Positions 54,785-63,654 of a DNA stretch of 64,000 bases are shown piece after piece. A model generated the notes under the pieces. The model had not been told where the DNA came from and ran no database searches. It saw only the letters and a program-made list of their open reading frames with translations. The DNA comes from Arenimonas composti TR7-09 = DSM 18010 (GTDB lineage Bacteria > Pseudomonadota > Gammaproteobacteria > Xanthomonadales > Xanthomonadaceae). The DNA is taken from contig NZ_AUFF01000006.1 of assembly GCF_000426365.1 (NCBI RefSeq), positions 119,159-183,158 of the forward strand, read 5' to 3'. Position 1 is the stretch's first letter; the number at the start of each line of letters is the position of its first letter. The position numbers and the translations under genes were made by a program.

Positions 54785-55111
54785 TCACATCGACGCGCAG
54801 CGGATGCGCACCGCGATCGGGCCGAGGTCGCCCGGGATCCGCGCGAGCGCCGCGGCGCCGACCGGGGCGGTGGCCGCGGCGCAGTTGCCCGGCGCGGTGA
54901 AGCCCGCCTTGTCGCCGCCGCCGGCCTCGGGCTGTGCGAGCGCGATGACCGTCCCGGTCCCCGAGGCGACGATCACCATCGCCGGCGGTGCGGCCAGCGC
55001 GGCGGCGGAAACGGGCGCGGCTTCGGTGGACAGCGTCGCCAGCAGGCCGACCGCGAGCAGCGGCAGGGCGAACAGGCTGCGATGCAGGTGGGTGTGGAGG
55101 TTGGCGGTCAT
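54785..55111 (-). CDS. Small secreted hypothetical protein
   Basis: 108 residues, signal peptide SLFALPLLAVGLLATLSTEAA, then a low-complexity Ala/Gly/Pro-rich mature part with two cysteines (GNCAAATAPV, RIRCASM). GGGGAA lies before the ATG. No family is recognised. Confidence 0.55.
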   Translation of the reverse strand: MTANLHTHLHRSLFALPLLAVGLLATLSTEAAPVSAAALAAPPAMVIVASGTGTVIALAQPEAGGGDKAGFTAPGNCAAATAPVGAAALARIPGDLGPIAVRIRCASM

Positions 55112-55240
55112 GGCGGTGGTTCCCCGTGTGCTTGCGGAATAGACAGCACGAAGCGTGCCAATGTGACAGCCCTTTGGAATCAGCCACTTGCGACGCGTGA
55201 CGAGTGTCCGCGGGCGTCCGCCCCGCGGACACCCCCCCCC

Positions 55241-55300
55241 TTAACGGTGTCAGAGAAAGTTCTTCGGAAAACTGTCTCTGACACCGTTTTGACACCGTTT
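55241..55300. repeat. TTAACGGTGTCAGAGA-type palindrome after the SDR gene
   Basis: TTAACGGTGTCAGAGAAAGT is mirrored by AACTGTCTCTGACACCGTT, with a further ACACCGTTTTGGGG copy. The core TTAACGGTGT is shared with the palindrome at 20622. It sits a few bases beyond the SDR stop and could terminate that gene. Confidence 0.8.
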
Positions 55301-55305
55301 TGGGG

Positions 55306-56037
55306 TCACCAGGGGAGGGGGTGGCCCTGGGCGTCGACGAATTCGCCGGCAGGCAGCGCCCGCCCGCCCGTGGCTACCGCGAGCAGGTCGCGCACCGCGG
55401 CGTCGGGCGGGACGCTGGCGCCGTCGCCGCCCATGTCCGTGCGCACCCAGCCCGGATGCACGGTGATCACGCCGATGCCCTGCGGGTTCAGCGCCCGCGC
55501 CATCAGCACGCCGGCCATGTTCAGCGCCGCCTTGCTGATGCGGTAGCTCGGCGCGCGCAGCTCGCGCGCCAACGTGGTCATCGCGCCCATCTCCGAGCTG
55601 ATGTTGAGCACGCGGGCCTTCTCGTCCGGCGTCCAGCCGCCGCGGGCGAGCAGCGGCGCCAGCGCCTCGGTCAGCAGCCACGGCCCCACGGCATTGGTGG
55701 CCAGGCTGTGCGTCAGCACCTTCTCCTCGAGGGCGCCGAAGCGCTCGCCCGAGTGCAGCACGCCGGCGTTGTTGACCAGCAGTTCCAGGCCCTCGTGCAG
55801 GCCGGCGGCTTCGGTCGCGAAGGCCTGTCGGCTGCGCGCGTCGGCGATGTCGAGCGGCAGCACGTGCAGGTGGCCGGGCAAGTCGCCGGCGAGGCGGTTC
55901 AGCGCGGTGGCCTCGCCGGGCCGGCGGCAGCCGGCGACGACGTGGGTGCCGGCAGCGAGCAGCTGGCGGACGAATTCGAGGCCGAGCCCGCGGTTGGCGC
56001 CGGTGACGACGGCCCTGGGGAAGGGGGGTCCGGACAT
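55306..56037 (-). CDS. Short-chain dehydrogenase/reductase
   Basis: 243 residues. Rossmann TGANRGLGLEF, LDIADARS, NNAGVL, catalytic SS...YRISKAALN, and HPGWVRTDMGG. Resembles the YdfG/carbonyl-reductase-like group of SDRs; substrate unknown. ATG at 56037 is favoured by AGGAGA eight bases upstream on the reverse strand. Divergent from the M16 peptidase gene. Confidence 0.9.
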   Translation of the reverse strand: MSGPPFPRAVVTGANRGLGLEFVRQLLAAGTHVVAGCRRPGEATALNRLAGDLPGHLHVLPLDIADARSRQAFATEAAGLHEGLELLVNNAGVLHSGERFGALEEKVLTHSLATNAVGPWLLTEALAPLLARGGWTPDEKARVLNISSEMGAMTTLARELRAPSYRISKAALNMAGVLMARALNPQGIGVITVHPGWVRTDMGGDGASVPPDAAVRDLLAVATGGRALPAGEFVDAQGHPLPW

Positions 56038-56142
56038 CGCGGGTCTCCTGGCCATGGCGCCCGGCCTAGTGTACGGCCCGCCCGGGCAGGCTAGGATTCG
56101 GGTCCCCCGGCGTTCGCCGGAGATTCCAGAGGATCGTTGCCG

Positions 56143-59004
56143 ATGAAATCGTTCCGTCCGCGCGCCAGCGCGATCGCCCTTGCCCTGTCCGCTGCCCTCT
56201 TCGCCGGCGGCTGCACGACGCAGGCCGACCCCGGTGTCGCCGCCGCGGGACAGCCCGCCGCAACCGCGGACATCGCCTACGAGGAGTTCACCCTGCCGAA
56301 CGGCCTGCGCGTGATCGTGCACACCGATCGCAAGGCGCCGGTGGTCGCGGTGAACATCTGGTACCACGTCGGCTCCAAGAACGAGCTGCCGGGCCGCACC
56401 GGCTTCGCGCACCTGTTCGAGCACCTGATGTTCCAGGGCAGCGAGAACCACGACGGCGAGTTCTTCGAACCCTTCGAGCTGGTCGGTGCCACCGACCAGA
56501 ACGGCACCACCAACTCCGACCGCACGAACTACTTCCAGAACGTGCCGACCACCGCCCTCGACATGGCGCTGTGGATGGAATCGGACCGCATGGGCCACCT
56601 GCTCGGCGCGGTGACCCAGGCCGCCCTCGACGAGCAGCGCGGCGTCGTCCAGAACGAGAAGCGCCAGGGTGAGAACCAGCCCTACGGCCAGGTGTTCCAG
56701 CGCCTGCTCGCCGCCAGCTATCCGGACGGCCATCCCTACCAGTGGCCGGTGATCGGCTCGATGGCCGACCTGGAGGCGGCCTCGCTCGAGGACGTGCAGC
56801 GCTGGTTCCGCACCTGGTACGGCCCGAACAACGCGGTGCTCGTGCTCGCCGGCGACATCGACGTCGAGACCGCGCGCGAGAAGGTGACGAAATACTTCGG
56901 CGACATCCCGGCCGGCCCGACGATGGCGCAGCCGCGCATCGATCCGGCGCCGCGTACCGAATCGACCCGCGAGGAGATGACCGACAACGTGCCGCAGACC
57001 CGCCTGTACCGGGTCTGGAACATCGCCCAGTACGGCACCGCCGACGCCGACCGCCTGCAGCTGTTCTCGCAGGTGCTGGGCGGCTCGCGCTCGTCGCGTC
57101 TCGATCGCCGCCTGGTGCACCAGGACAAGCTGGCCGACGGCGTCGGCACCGGCGCCTGGGCCAACGAGCTCGGCGGCCTGTTCTTCGTCCAGGTCGACGT
57201 GAAGCAGGGCGTGGACGTCGCCACGGTCGAGAAGGCGCTGGAGGAGGAGATGGCCCGCCTGCTCGCCGAAGGCCCGACCGAGGCCGAGCTGCAGCAGGCG
57301 CGCATGAGCTTCCGCGCCGGCTTCATCCGCGGCATCGAGCGCATCGGTGGCTTCGGTGGCAAGGCCGACGCCCTCGCCGAGTGCGCGGTGTACACCGGCA
57401 ACCCGGCCTGCTTCCGCGACACCCTGCAGATCTGGGACAGCGCTTCCGCGGCCGACATCACCGCGACGGCGCGCACTTGGCTGTCGCGCGGCGACCACAC
57501 CCTGATCGTCAATCCGGGCGAGCGCGTCGCGCTGGCGGAAGCCGAGCCGACGCCGCCGGTGGACATGGCCCCGGTGCCGGCGGCCGACCCGAAATACACC
57601 GTCGTCGAGAGCGACGTCGACCGCAGCCAGGGCGTGCCGGTCACCGAGCAGTTCCCGGACCTGAGCTTCCCGGCGCTGCAGCGCGCCGAGCTGTCGAACG
57701 GCATGCGCGTGATCCTCGCCGAACGCCACGACGTGCCGGTGGTGCGGGTCAGCGTCGAGCTGCCGTCGGGCTACGTGTCCGACGTCGGCCGCAAGCTCGG
57801 CACCGCCAGCTTCACGATGGGCATGCTCGACGAAGGCTCGGCCGAGCTCGGCGCGCTGCAGTTCGCCGACCGCGCCGAATCGCTGGGTGCCCAGCTCGGT
57901 GCCGGTGCCTCGCTCGACGGCGCCAGCGCCTTCCTGTCGTCGCTGCGCGAGAACCTCGACCCGTCGCTGGCGCTGTTCGCCGAGATGCTGCGCAAGCCGC
58001 GCTTCGACGAGGCCGAGATCGAGCGCGTGCGCCAGAGCTGGATCGCCGGCATCCGCCAGGAGAAGGCGCGTCCGAACTCGGCGGCGATGCGCCTGCTGCC
58101 GCCGCTGCTCTACGGCCAGGGCCATCCGTACGCGATCCCGTTCAGCGGCAGCGGCGACGAGGCCTCGATCGCGGCGCTGACCCGCGACGACCTGGTCGCC
58201 TGGCACCGTGATTTCGTGCGTCCGCAGGGCGCCACGGTCATCGTCGTCGGCGACACCACCCTCGACGCGATCGTGCCGCTGCTCGAGAAGCACCTCGGCA
58301 ACTGGCAGGGTGAAGGCGAGGCGCCGGCGCTGGCCGAGGTCCCGACCATCGCCCGCCCGGAGCGGCCGCGCGTGTTCCTGGTCGACCAGCCGGGCGCGAT
58401 CCAGGCCAACATCTACGTCGGCCAGATCGTGCCGTCGACGATGGATCCGCAGGCCACCGAGTTCGAGATCGCCAATTCGGTGCTCGGCGGCGAGTTCAGC
58501 TCGCGCCTGAACATGAACCTGCGCGAGGACAAGCACTGGGCCTACGGGTCGTACAGCTTCGTCTCGGGCGCCAAGGGCCAGCGGCCGTGGATGGCGTTCG
58601 CGGCAGTGCAGATCGACAAGACCGCCGAGTCGCTGGCCGAGCTCCAGCGCGAGATCACCGCCTACGCGACCGGCGCCGAGCCGGCCACCGCGGCGGAAGT
58701 CGCGAAGATCCAGGCCTCGGAGATCCGCAGCCTGCCGGGCTCGTACGAGACGGCCGGGGCGGTGATGGGCGCGATCGGCGGCATCGTCCGCTTCAACCGC
58801 CCGGACGACTACGTGGTGCAGCGCAAGGCCAGGATCGAGGCGCTGACCCCGGAAACCGTCAACCAGTTGGCGGCGACCATCGACCCGAAGGCGCTGACCT
58901 GGGTCGTCGTCGGCGACCTGTCGAAGATCGAGGCCGGCGTGCGCGCGCTGAACCTCGGCGAGGTGCAGGTGATCGACGCCGACGGCAAGCCCGTCGCCCG
59001 CTGA
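56143..59004 (+). CDS. M16 family zinc metallopeptidase, lipoprotein with two peptidase halves
   Basis: 953 residues. Lipoprotein signal with lipobox AGGC (Cys24). The first half has the inverted zinc motif HLFEH (90-94) and the distal glutamate in LDEQRGVVQNEKRQ; the second half (from about 510, RAELSNGMRVILAERHDVP) lacks HxxEH and is the inactive partner domain, as in pitrilysin/PqqL-type clam-shell peptidases. Envelope-anchored, probably degrading peptides in the periplasm. GAGG lies 8-10 bases before the ATG. Confidence 0.93.
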   Translation: MKSFRPRASAIALALSAALFAGGCTTQADPGVAAAGQPAATADIAYEEFTLPNGLRVIVHTDRKAPVVAVNIWYHVGSKNELPGRTGFAHLFEHLMFQGSENHDGEFFEPFELVGATDQNGTTNSDRTNYFQNVPTTALDMALWMESDRMGHLLGAVTQAALDEQRGVVQNEKRQGENQPYGQVFQRLLAASYPDGHPYQWPVIGSMADLEAASLEDVQRWFRTWYGPNNAVLVLAGDIDVETAREKVTKYFGDIPAGPTMAQPRIDPAPRTESTREEMTDNVPQTRLYRVWNIAQYGTADADRLQLFSQVLGGSRSSRLDRRLVHQDKLADGVGTGAWANELGGLFFVQVDVKQGVDVATVEKALEEEMARLLAEGPTEAELQQARMSFRAGFIRGIERIGGFGGKADALAECAVYTGNPACFRDTLQIWDSASAADITATARTWLSRGDHTLIVNPGERVALAEAEPTPPVDMAPVPAADPKYTVVESDVDRSQGVPVTEQFPDLSFPALQRAELSNGMRVILAERHDVPVVRVSVELPSGYVSDVGRKLGTASFTMGMLDEGSAELGALQFADRAESLGAQLGAGASLDGASAFLSSLRENLDPSLALFAEMLRKPRFDEAEIERVRQSWIAGIRQEKARPNSAAMRLLPPLLYGQGHPYAIPFSGSGDEASIAALTRDDLVAWHRDFVRPQGATVIVVGDTTLDAIVPLLEKHLGNWQGEGEAPALAEVPTIARPERPRVFLVDQPGAIQANIYVGQIVPSTMDPQATEFEIANSVLGGEFSSRLNMNLREDKHWAYGSYSFVSGAKGQRPWMAFAAVQIDKTAESLAELQREITAYATGAEPATAAEVAKIQASEIRSLPGSYETAGAVMGAIGGIVRFNRPDDYVVQRKARIEALTPETVNQLAATIDPKALTWVVVGDLSKIEAGVRALNLGEVQVIDADGKPVAR

Positions 59005-59024
59005 CCCCGCCCCCCCACCCCCCT

Positions 59025-59105
59025 GTAGGAGCGCCTTCAGGCGCGATGAGTAGCTTCAGGCGCGATGAGTAGCCTTCAGGCGCGATGACGTGCCCTCAGG
59101 GGCGA
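59025..59105. repeat. Cluster of four degenerate REP units
   Basis: GTAGGAGCGCCTTCAGGCGC followed by three shortened units (GTAGCTTCAGGCGCGATGA, GTAGCCTTCAGGCGCGATGA, TGCCCTCAGGGGCGA). It follows a C-rich tract directly after the M16 stop, the same arrangement as after glnA. Confidence 0.85.
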
Positions 59106-59107
59106 AG

Positions 59108-59138
59108 AACGGCCCGCCCCGGCGGGCCGTTCCTTTTC
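59108..59138 (+). terminator. Rho-independent terminator after the M16 gene
   Basis: Stem AACGGCCCGCC / GGCGGGCCGTT with a two-base loop and CCTTTTCC tail. Confidence 0.85.
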
Positions 59139-59231
59139 CGCCCACGCGCACGGGGCTTCACCGCACGCCACCGCCTACCTCCTACCTCCCGAAACAGTCA
59201 CAATCGCGAATCGATGCCACGAGGAACCGCC

Positions 59232-59636
59232 ATGCGCCCGACCCTGCTCGTCACCGTCGCCCTCGCCCTCGCCACGCTCGCCGGCTGCACGTGGGTGAAG
59301 ATGGCGCCCGGTGCCGACCAGGTGCGGGTCGCGCGGGCCTCCGAGGACCTGTCGGCCTGCACCCGCCGTGGCGAGGTCGCGGTATCGGTGAAGGACCGCC
59401 TCGGCCCGCTGGGGCGCAACGAGATCAAGGTCCGCGACGAGCTCGAGGTGCTGGCGCGCAACGAGGCGCCCGGCCTCGGCGCCGACACCGTGCAGCCGCG
59501 CGGTGAACCGGACGACGGCGAACAGCGCTTCGGCGCCTACAGCTGCGGCGGCCGGGTGGTCGGCCGCGCCCCCGCCGCGGGCCGCGACCGGCCGCGTGAA
59601 GACGGCGCCGCCGAGGTCATTCCGCTCGAGGACTGA
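59232..59636 (+). CDS. DUF4156-like lipoprotein
   Basis: 134 residues. Lipobox LAGC (Cys near 18) and the family pattern WVKMAPGADQVRVA, CTRRGEVAVSVKDRLG, LGADTV...FGAYSCGG. DUF4156 proteins are small gammaproteobacterial lipoproteins of unknown role. GAGGAA six bases before the ATG at 59232 supports it. Confidence 0.8.
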   Translation: MRPTLLVTVALALATLAGCTWVKMAPGADQVRVARASEDLSACTRRGEVAVSVKDRLGPLGRNEIKVRDELEVLARNEAPGLGADTVQPRGEPDDGEQRFGAYSCGGRVVGRAPAAGRDRPREDGAAEVIPLED

Positions 59637-59734
59637 CTGAAGCCGGACCCACCGGAAACCGGGGGTTTGGTTGAGCGGGGTGGCCGAAAACTGTAACTTT
59701 GACGGGTTTTCCTGACGCCAGAAGGCACCCGTCC

Positions 59735-60751
59735 ATGTTGTTCCAGCACGTTTCCATCGCGGGCCTGGCCCATGTCGATGCCCCGAACCGCCTGAGTTCG
59801 GCCGACATCAATGCCCGCCTCAAGCCCACGATGGACCGTCTGGGCATCAAGACCGACGTGCTGCAGGACATCGCCGGGATCTACGCCCGCCGCCTGTGGA
59901 ACGACGACGTCCAGGCTTCCGACGCCGCGACCCTGGCCGCCGAGAAGGCGCTGGCCGACGCCGGCGTCGACCGCGAGAAGATCGGCCTGCTGGTGAACAC
60001 CTCGGTCAGCCGCGACTTCCTCGAGCCGTCGACCGCCTCGATCGTCTCCGGCAACCTCGGCCTCGGCGAGAACTGCCAGAACTTCGACGTCGCCAACGCC
60101 TGCCTGGCTTTCATCAACGGCATGGACATCGCCAGCCGCATGATCGAGCGCGGCGAGATCGAGTACGCGCTGGTCGTCGACGGCGAGACCGCCAACCTCG
60201 CCTACCAGAAGACGCTGGAGCGCATGAGCGCCCCGGACGTCACCGAGGAGCAGTTCCGCAACGAGCTGGCCACCCTGACCCTGGGCTGCGGCGCCGCTGC
60301 GATGGTGCTGTCGCGCTCGGAGCTGACCCCGGACGCGCCGCGCTACAAGGGCGGCGTGACCAAGGCGGCGACGCAGTGGAACACCCTGTGCCGCGGCAAC
60401 CTCGACCGCATGGTCACCGACACCCGCATGCTGCTGATCGAGGGCCTGAAGCTCGCCGAGAAGACCTTCCAGGCCGCCAAGCTGGCGCTGGGCTGGGTGG
60501 TCGAGGAGCTCGACGAGTTCGTGATCCACCAGGTCAGCCAGGTGCACACCCAGGCCTTCATCAAGGCCTTCGGCATCGACCCGAAGAAGGTCATGACCAT
60601 CTTCAACGAGCACGGCAACATCGGCCCGGCCTCGGTGCCGATCGTGCTGAGCAAGCTCAAGGAGATGGGCCGCCTGAAGAAGGGCAGCCGCGTCGCGCTG
60701 CTCGGCATCGGCTCGGGCCTGAACTGCTCGATGGCCGAGGTGGTCTGGTAG
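59735..60751 (+). CDS. oleA: OleA: head-to-head fatty-acyl condensing thiolase of olefin biosynthesis
   Basis: 338 residues. Nearly collinear with Xanthomonas campestris OleA. It condenses two acyl-CoAs to a beta-keto acid, the first step of long-chain olefin synthesis. The catalytic Cys is C123 (ANACLAFINGMD), the histidine H265 (FVIHQVS), asparagine N295 (EHGNIGPAS), and the OleA-specific glutamate E97 (SRDFLEPST). AGAAGG precedes the ATG at 59735. oleB, oleC and oleD, usually adjacent, do not follow; a terminator closes the gene instead. Confidence 0.93.
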   Translation: MLFQHVSIAGLAHVDAPNRLSSADINARLKPTMDRLGIKTDVLQDIAGIYARRLWNDDVQASDAATLAAEKALADAGVDREKIGLLVNTSVSRDFLEPSTASIVSGNLGLGENCQNFDVANACLAFINGMDIASRMIERGEIEYALVVDGETANLAYQKTLERMSAPDVTEEQFRNELATLTLGCGAAAMVLSRSELTPDAPRYKGGVTKAATQWNTLCRGNLDRMVTDTRMLLIEGLKLAEKTFQAAKLALGWVVEELDEFVIHQVSQVHTQAFIKAFGIDPKKVMTIFNEHGNIGPASVPIVLSKLKEMGRLKKGSRVALLGIGSGLNCSMAEVVW

Positions 60752-60794
60752 CCCTCGCGCCGCCCCCAAGGGGCGCCGTCAGCCGCGACCATGA

Positions 60795-60824
60795 AAGGCC
60801 CGCCTCGGCGGGCCTTCCTGTTTT
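60795..60824 (+). terminator. Rho-independent terminator after oleA
   Basis: Stem AAGGCCCGCC / GGCGGGCCTT with a TC loop followed by CCTGTTTT. Confidence 0.85.
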
Positions 60825-60863
60825 CCGGCGTCCGGAAGGAAGAATTTCTTGCCTTCGCCCGAC

Positions 60864-60930
60864 GACTTTGAAGGACTTCGCGCAGTTTCTTTCAAAGTCG
60901 GCGAAACTTCGCTCGCCGCGTTTCAAAGTG
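60864..60930. promoter_or_regulatory. Inverted repeat upstream of the Fic remnant
   Basis: GACTTTGAA (60864-60872) and TTCAAAGTC (60891-60899) form a palindrome, with a third TTTCAAAGT at 60921-60929 overlapping the probable start. It could be an operator for the Fic gene, possibly autoregulatory; function unknown. Confidence 0.5.
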
Positions 60931-61660
60931 AGGCGGGCACTGAAAGCCAACGACTACCGCGCTCCACAGGCAGGAAGCGCCGTCCGTACGCCTGAAGGAT
61001 CCGTCGCCTTCGTGCCTCCTCCGCTGCCGCCCGCGCTGGAGTTCAGTCCGGCGCTGGTCCGGCTTCTTTCAGCCGCCGACGCTGCGCTCGGCGAGTTGTC
61101 CGGCCTCGGGGCCCTGCTGCCCAATCCGCATCTTCTGATCGCGTCCGTACCTGCGGCGCGAGGCCGTCTCGTCGTCGCGCATCGAGGGAACGCGGGCGAG
61201 CCTGTTCGACGTGCTGGCGGACGAGGCCGGCCACGCGCCGGACGTGCCCGTCCACGATGTCCGTGAAGTGCGGAACTACGTGACGGCCCACGAGTACGGG
61301 ATCGCGCGCCTGGGCTCGCTTCCGCTTTCGTTGTGGATGGTGCGCGAGCTGCATGAGCGCTTGATGCGCGACGTGCGAGGGGATCACGCGACGCCCGGCG
61401 AGTTCCGTCGTAGCCAGAACTGGATCGGGCCCTACGGCAGCACACCGGCCAACGCGCCCTATGTCCCGCCCCCGCCGCGCGAAATGTCGGAGGCGCTCGG
61501 TGAATGGGAGAAGTTCCTGCACGTCCGCGGCGAGCTTCCCGATCCCGTGCAGTGCGCCGTGCCGACGAGCGACCGGGCGTGGGGAAGGCGCTATCTCGCC
61601 CTCGATGTGCTGCGGGCGCTGGAAGATTCGGACGAAGGCGCGGGAGTCGGCGAGCCGTGA
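60928..61660 (+). pseudogene. Broken Fic-family gene (adenylyltransferase), catalytic motif lost
   Basis: The first frame gives a Fic N-terminal domain (FVPPPLPPALEFSPALVRLL, LGALLPNPHLLIASV). Near 61158 a one-base shift is needed to continue with LRREAVSSSRIEGTRASLFD, which carries the class II inhibitory motif (S/T)xxxE(G/N), then VRNYVTAHEYGIARLGSLPL, LHERLMRDVRGDHATPGEFR and WIGPYGSTPANAPYVPPPPR. After EKFLHVRGELPDPVQCA the expected HPFxDGNGR active site is absent; unrelated sequence runs to a stop at 61660. So: one frameshift and a C-terminal loss. Confidence 0.8.
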
Positions 61661-61684
61661 CCACGACGGGCGCCGCGGATGCCT

Positions 61685-62176
61685 TCATCGCGAAATTGAC
61701 CGGGTCCCGGCCGGATCGACCACCCGCACGCATTTGGCGGTGAAGTCCCCGATCGAAACCAGGCCGATGCCCTTCGCCGTGCCGTCGACGAACAGGGTGA
61801 CGTGCGGCAGCGTGTCCGGCAGCCCGGCGCCGCTGGCTTCGGCGAAATCGCGGCGGCACGCGTTCAAGGCCGCGCAGACGACTTCGGCGATCACGGTGTG
61901 CACGATGCGGCCGTCCTCCTGGTCGCGCAGCAGGAAGCGGCGCGCGGTCGGCGTCACCCGCCAGTCATGAGCGGCGAGGCGCGCGGGCCAGGCGGACACC
62001 GGCAGCGCTTCGGCCACCGCGGTGGCTTCGCGTTGCGACAGCACCGTGAGGTGCAGTTCGTCCTTGCGGCTGAATCGGCCCTCGGGCAGTGCAAGCGTTT
62101 CCGGCAGCGACGGGAACAGCGCGAAGGGCAGCGGCAGGATCAGCGAGCCGCGTGGCGTTCGCCGCAAGGTCGGCAT
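61685..62176 (-). CDS. 2H-phosphoesterase-like protein
   Basis: 163 residues. Two H-x-T/S-x motifs spaced as in the 2H phosphoesterase superfamily (2'-5' RNA ligase/CPDase): HLTVL near residue 42 and HVTLF near residue 124. The rest is an alpha/beta sandwich with AEVVCAALNACRRDFAEAS. Its ATG overlaps the stop of the upstream DUF1989 gene (TGATG), so it belongs to that unit. The substrate is unknown. Confidence 0.65.
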   Translation of the reverse strand: MPTLRRTPRGSLILPLPFALFPSLPETLALPEGRFSRKDELHLTVLSQREATAVAEALPVSAWPARLAAHDWRVTPTARRFLLRDQEDGRIVHTVIAEVVCAALNACRRDFAEASGAGLPDTLPHVTLFVDGTAKGIGLVSIGDFTAKCVRVVDPAGTRSISR

Positions 62177-62820
62177 CAGGTGCCGGCGGCGGACGCGGCG
62201 GCGACGCGGGCGGCGTCGTCGCCGCGCAGCACGCGGAAGTCGATCGGCTTGAAGCGGCCGTTGTTCGACTGCGGCGCGCTGCAGGCGGTCATCGCGACGA
62301 CCATCGGCATCAGCGCGCGCAGCAGGATGCGGTCGCCGGCGCGGCTCTTCGGCGGCAGCACCGAGATGCGGCCGTCGCCGTCGAAGGCGACGTGCATGAA
62401 CACATTGAAGGCGATCGGGATGCGGTCGCGGTCGATGCCCCAGGGCGCGAGCGCCATCTCGAGGTTGCCCTCGCAGCCCGGCTTCGGGTCGGTGTGGCCG
62501 TAGAGGATGCGGAAGGTGTCGCGCGAGCAGGGCGTCAGCGTGAAGTCGTGGCGGCCGACGTCGTCGGCGACGATCTCGAACATCGGCCGGCTGCGGTTGG
62601 AGTACAGCAGGTCACCGGTGCCGAGCCAGAGCTTCGACGCGTAGTCGAGCGAGCGGCCCGACGAGAGGTATTCGCGCAGGTCGTCGCGGCGGAAGGCGAC
62701 GAGGTCGCAGACCTGTTCCCCTTCCGGGTCGACGATCTCGAGCAGGTCGCCGGCCTCGAGTTCGGCGGCGCGCGCCGAGCATGGCGGAATGCGGGTGAAG
62801 GAGATCGCCGCGTTGCTCAA
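62176..62820 (-). CDS. DUF1989 (urea carboxylase-associated family) protein
   Basis: 214 residues. Family blocks: LEAGDLLEIVDPEGEQVCDL, GDLLYSNRSRPMFEIVADDVGRHD, TPCSRDTF, PGCEGNLEMAL, PIAFNVFMHVAFDGDGRI, KSRAGDRILLRALMPMVVAMTACS. Conserved Cys/His suggest a metal site. Members neighbour urea carboxylase or amino-acid metabolism genes; activity unestablished. The TTG at 62820 is chosen because GGAGGA lies seven bases upstream and the start overlaps the stop of the previous gene (TTGA). Confidence 0.85.
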   Translation of the reverse strand: MSNAAISFTRIPPCSARAAELEAGDLLEIVDPEGEQVCDLVAFRRDDLREYLSSGRSLDYASKLWLGTGDLLYSNRSRPMFEIVADDVGRHDFTLTPCSRDTFRILYGHTDPKPGCEGNLEMALAPWGIDRDRIPIAFNVFMHVAFDGDGRISVLPPKSRAGDRILLRALMPMVVAMTACSAPQSNNGRFKPIDFRVLRGDDAARVAAASAAGT

Positions 62821-63527
62821 GATCCGGTCCTCCGGAAGGGACAGCGCCAGTCGGCCTCGACCGCGCGGCCGCTGTACTGGCGGGTTTCGGCGGCGCTGCC
62901 CCAGTCGGCGAGATTGGGATTCAGCGAGCCCTGCAGCGCGAGATCGCGGGCGCGGGTGGCTGCCTGCATCTTCGCGTAACGGCCGTCGGCGCGCAGGCGC
63001 GCGAACTGCCGCTGCGAATTGAACACCAGCACCGGCACCGGCGCCCGCCGTGCCATGCGTGACGAGCCCGGATGCAGTCCGATCACGAAGAACGGGTGCT
63101 CGGCGAGGCTGAAGGAGAAGTCGCCGGCGTCCGGATCCGCGCCGACGCCTTCGGCCCAGGCATGCCCGCGCGCGACGTCGAGATCGTGCAGCTGCTGCAG
63201 CTGCTCCCACAGGCGCGCCTCGAACATGTGCTCGTCCATCGCGCCGTCCGGCGTGAACACCGCGGCCAACGAATGCAGCGCGGTCTCGCCGACGGCGACC
63301 TCGTCGAGCACCGGCGCCAGCCGCATCAGCGCATCGAGCAGCGGCGTCGCATTGCGCGGATCGGCGAGCGGACCGAGCTCGATCATGCGCAGGCCACCCT
63401 GGCGCAGCACCGCCTTCGCGGCGACGCAGGGAAAGGTCGCACGCTCGATGAAAGTGCGCAGGCGCTGCGCCTCGACACCGCGGGCAGGGGAATGCGGAAC
63501 GCGGTCCGCGACAGGCATCGACGACAT
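62817..63527 (-). CDS. YqcI/YcgG-GntA family haem-oxygenase-like N-hydroxylase
   Basis: 236 residues. Diagnostic blocks: FPCVAAKAVLRQGGLRMIELG, LWEQLQQLHDLD, DFSFSLAEHPFFVIGLHPGSS, RMARRAPVPVLVFNSQRQFA, LRADGRYAKMQ, RARDLALQGSLNPNLADWG, QYSGRAVEADWRCPF. Characterised relatives (GntA of guanitoxin biosynthesis; DcsA of D-cycloserine biosynthesis) are haem-dependent N-hydroxylases of arginine or enduracididine-type guanidines. The ATG at 63527 has GGAG six bases upstream. Coupled to DUF1989 (TTGA overlap). Confidence 0.85.
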   Translation of the reverse strand: MSSMPVADRVPHSPARGVEAQRLRTFIERATFPCVAAKAVLRQGGLRMIELGPLADPRNATPLLDALMRLAPVLDEVAVGETALHSLAAVFTPDGAMDEHMFEARLWEQLQQLHDLDVARGHAWAEGVGADPDAGDFSFSLAEHPFFVIGLHPGSSRMARRAPVPVLVFNSQRQFARLRADGRYAKMQAATRARDLALQGSLNPNLADWGSAAETRQYSGRAVEADWRCPFRRTGS

Positions 63528-63654
63528 CGGCAACTCCAGCAGAAGTTGCAGGATGCTCGCGGCTGCGATGTGTCCGCGCCGTCGCGGCCGCGCGCGCGCG
63601 CGGGCCGCGGTTCACCAACATCGCCGCCCGGTGAAGGCCCGACCCCCACCCTCT

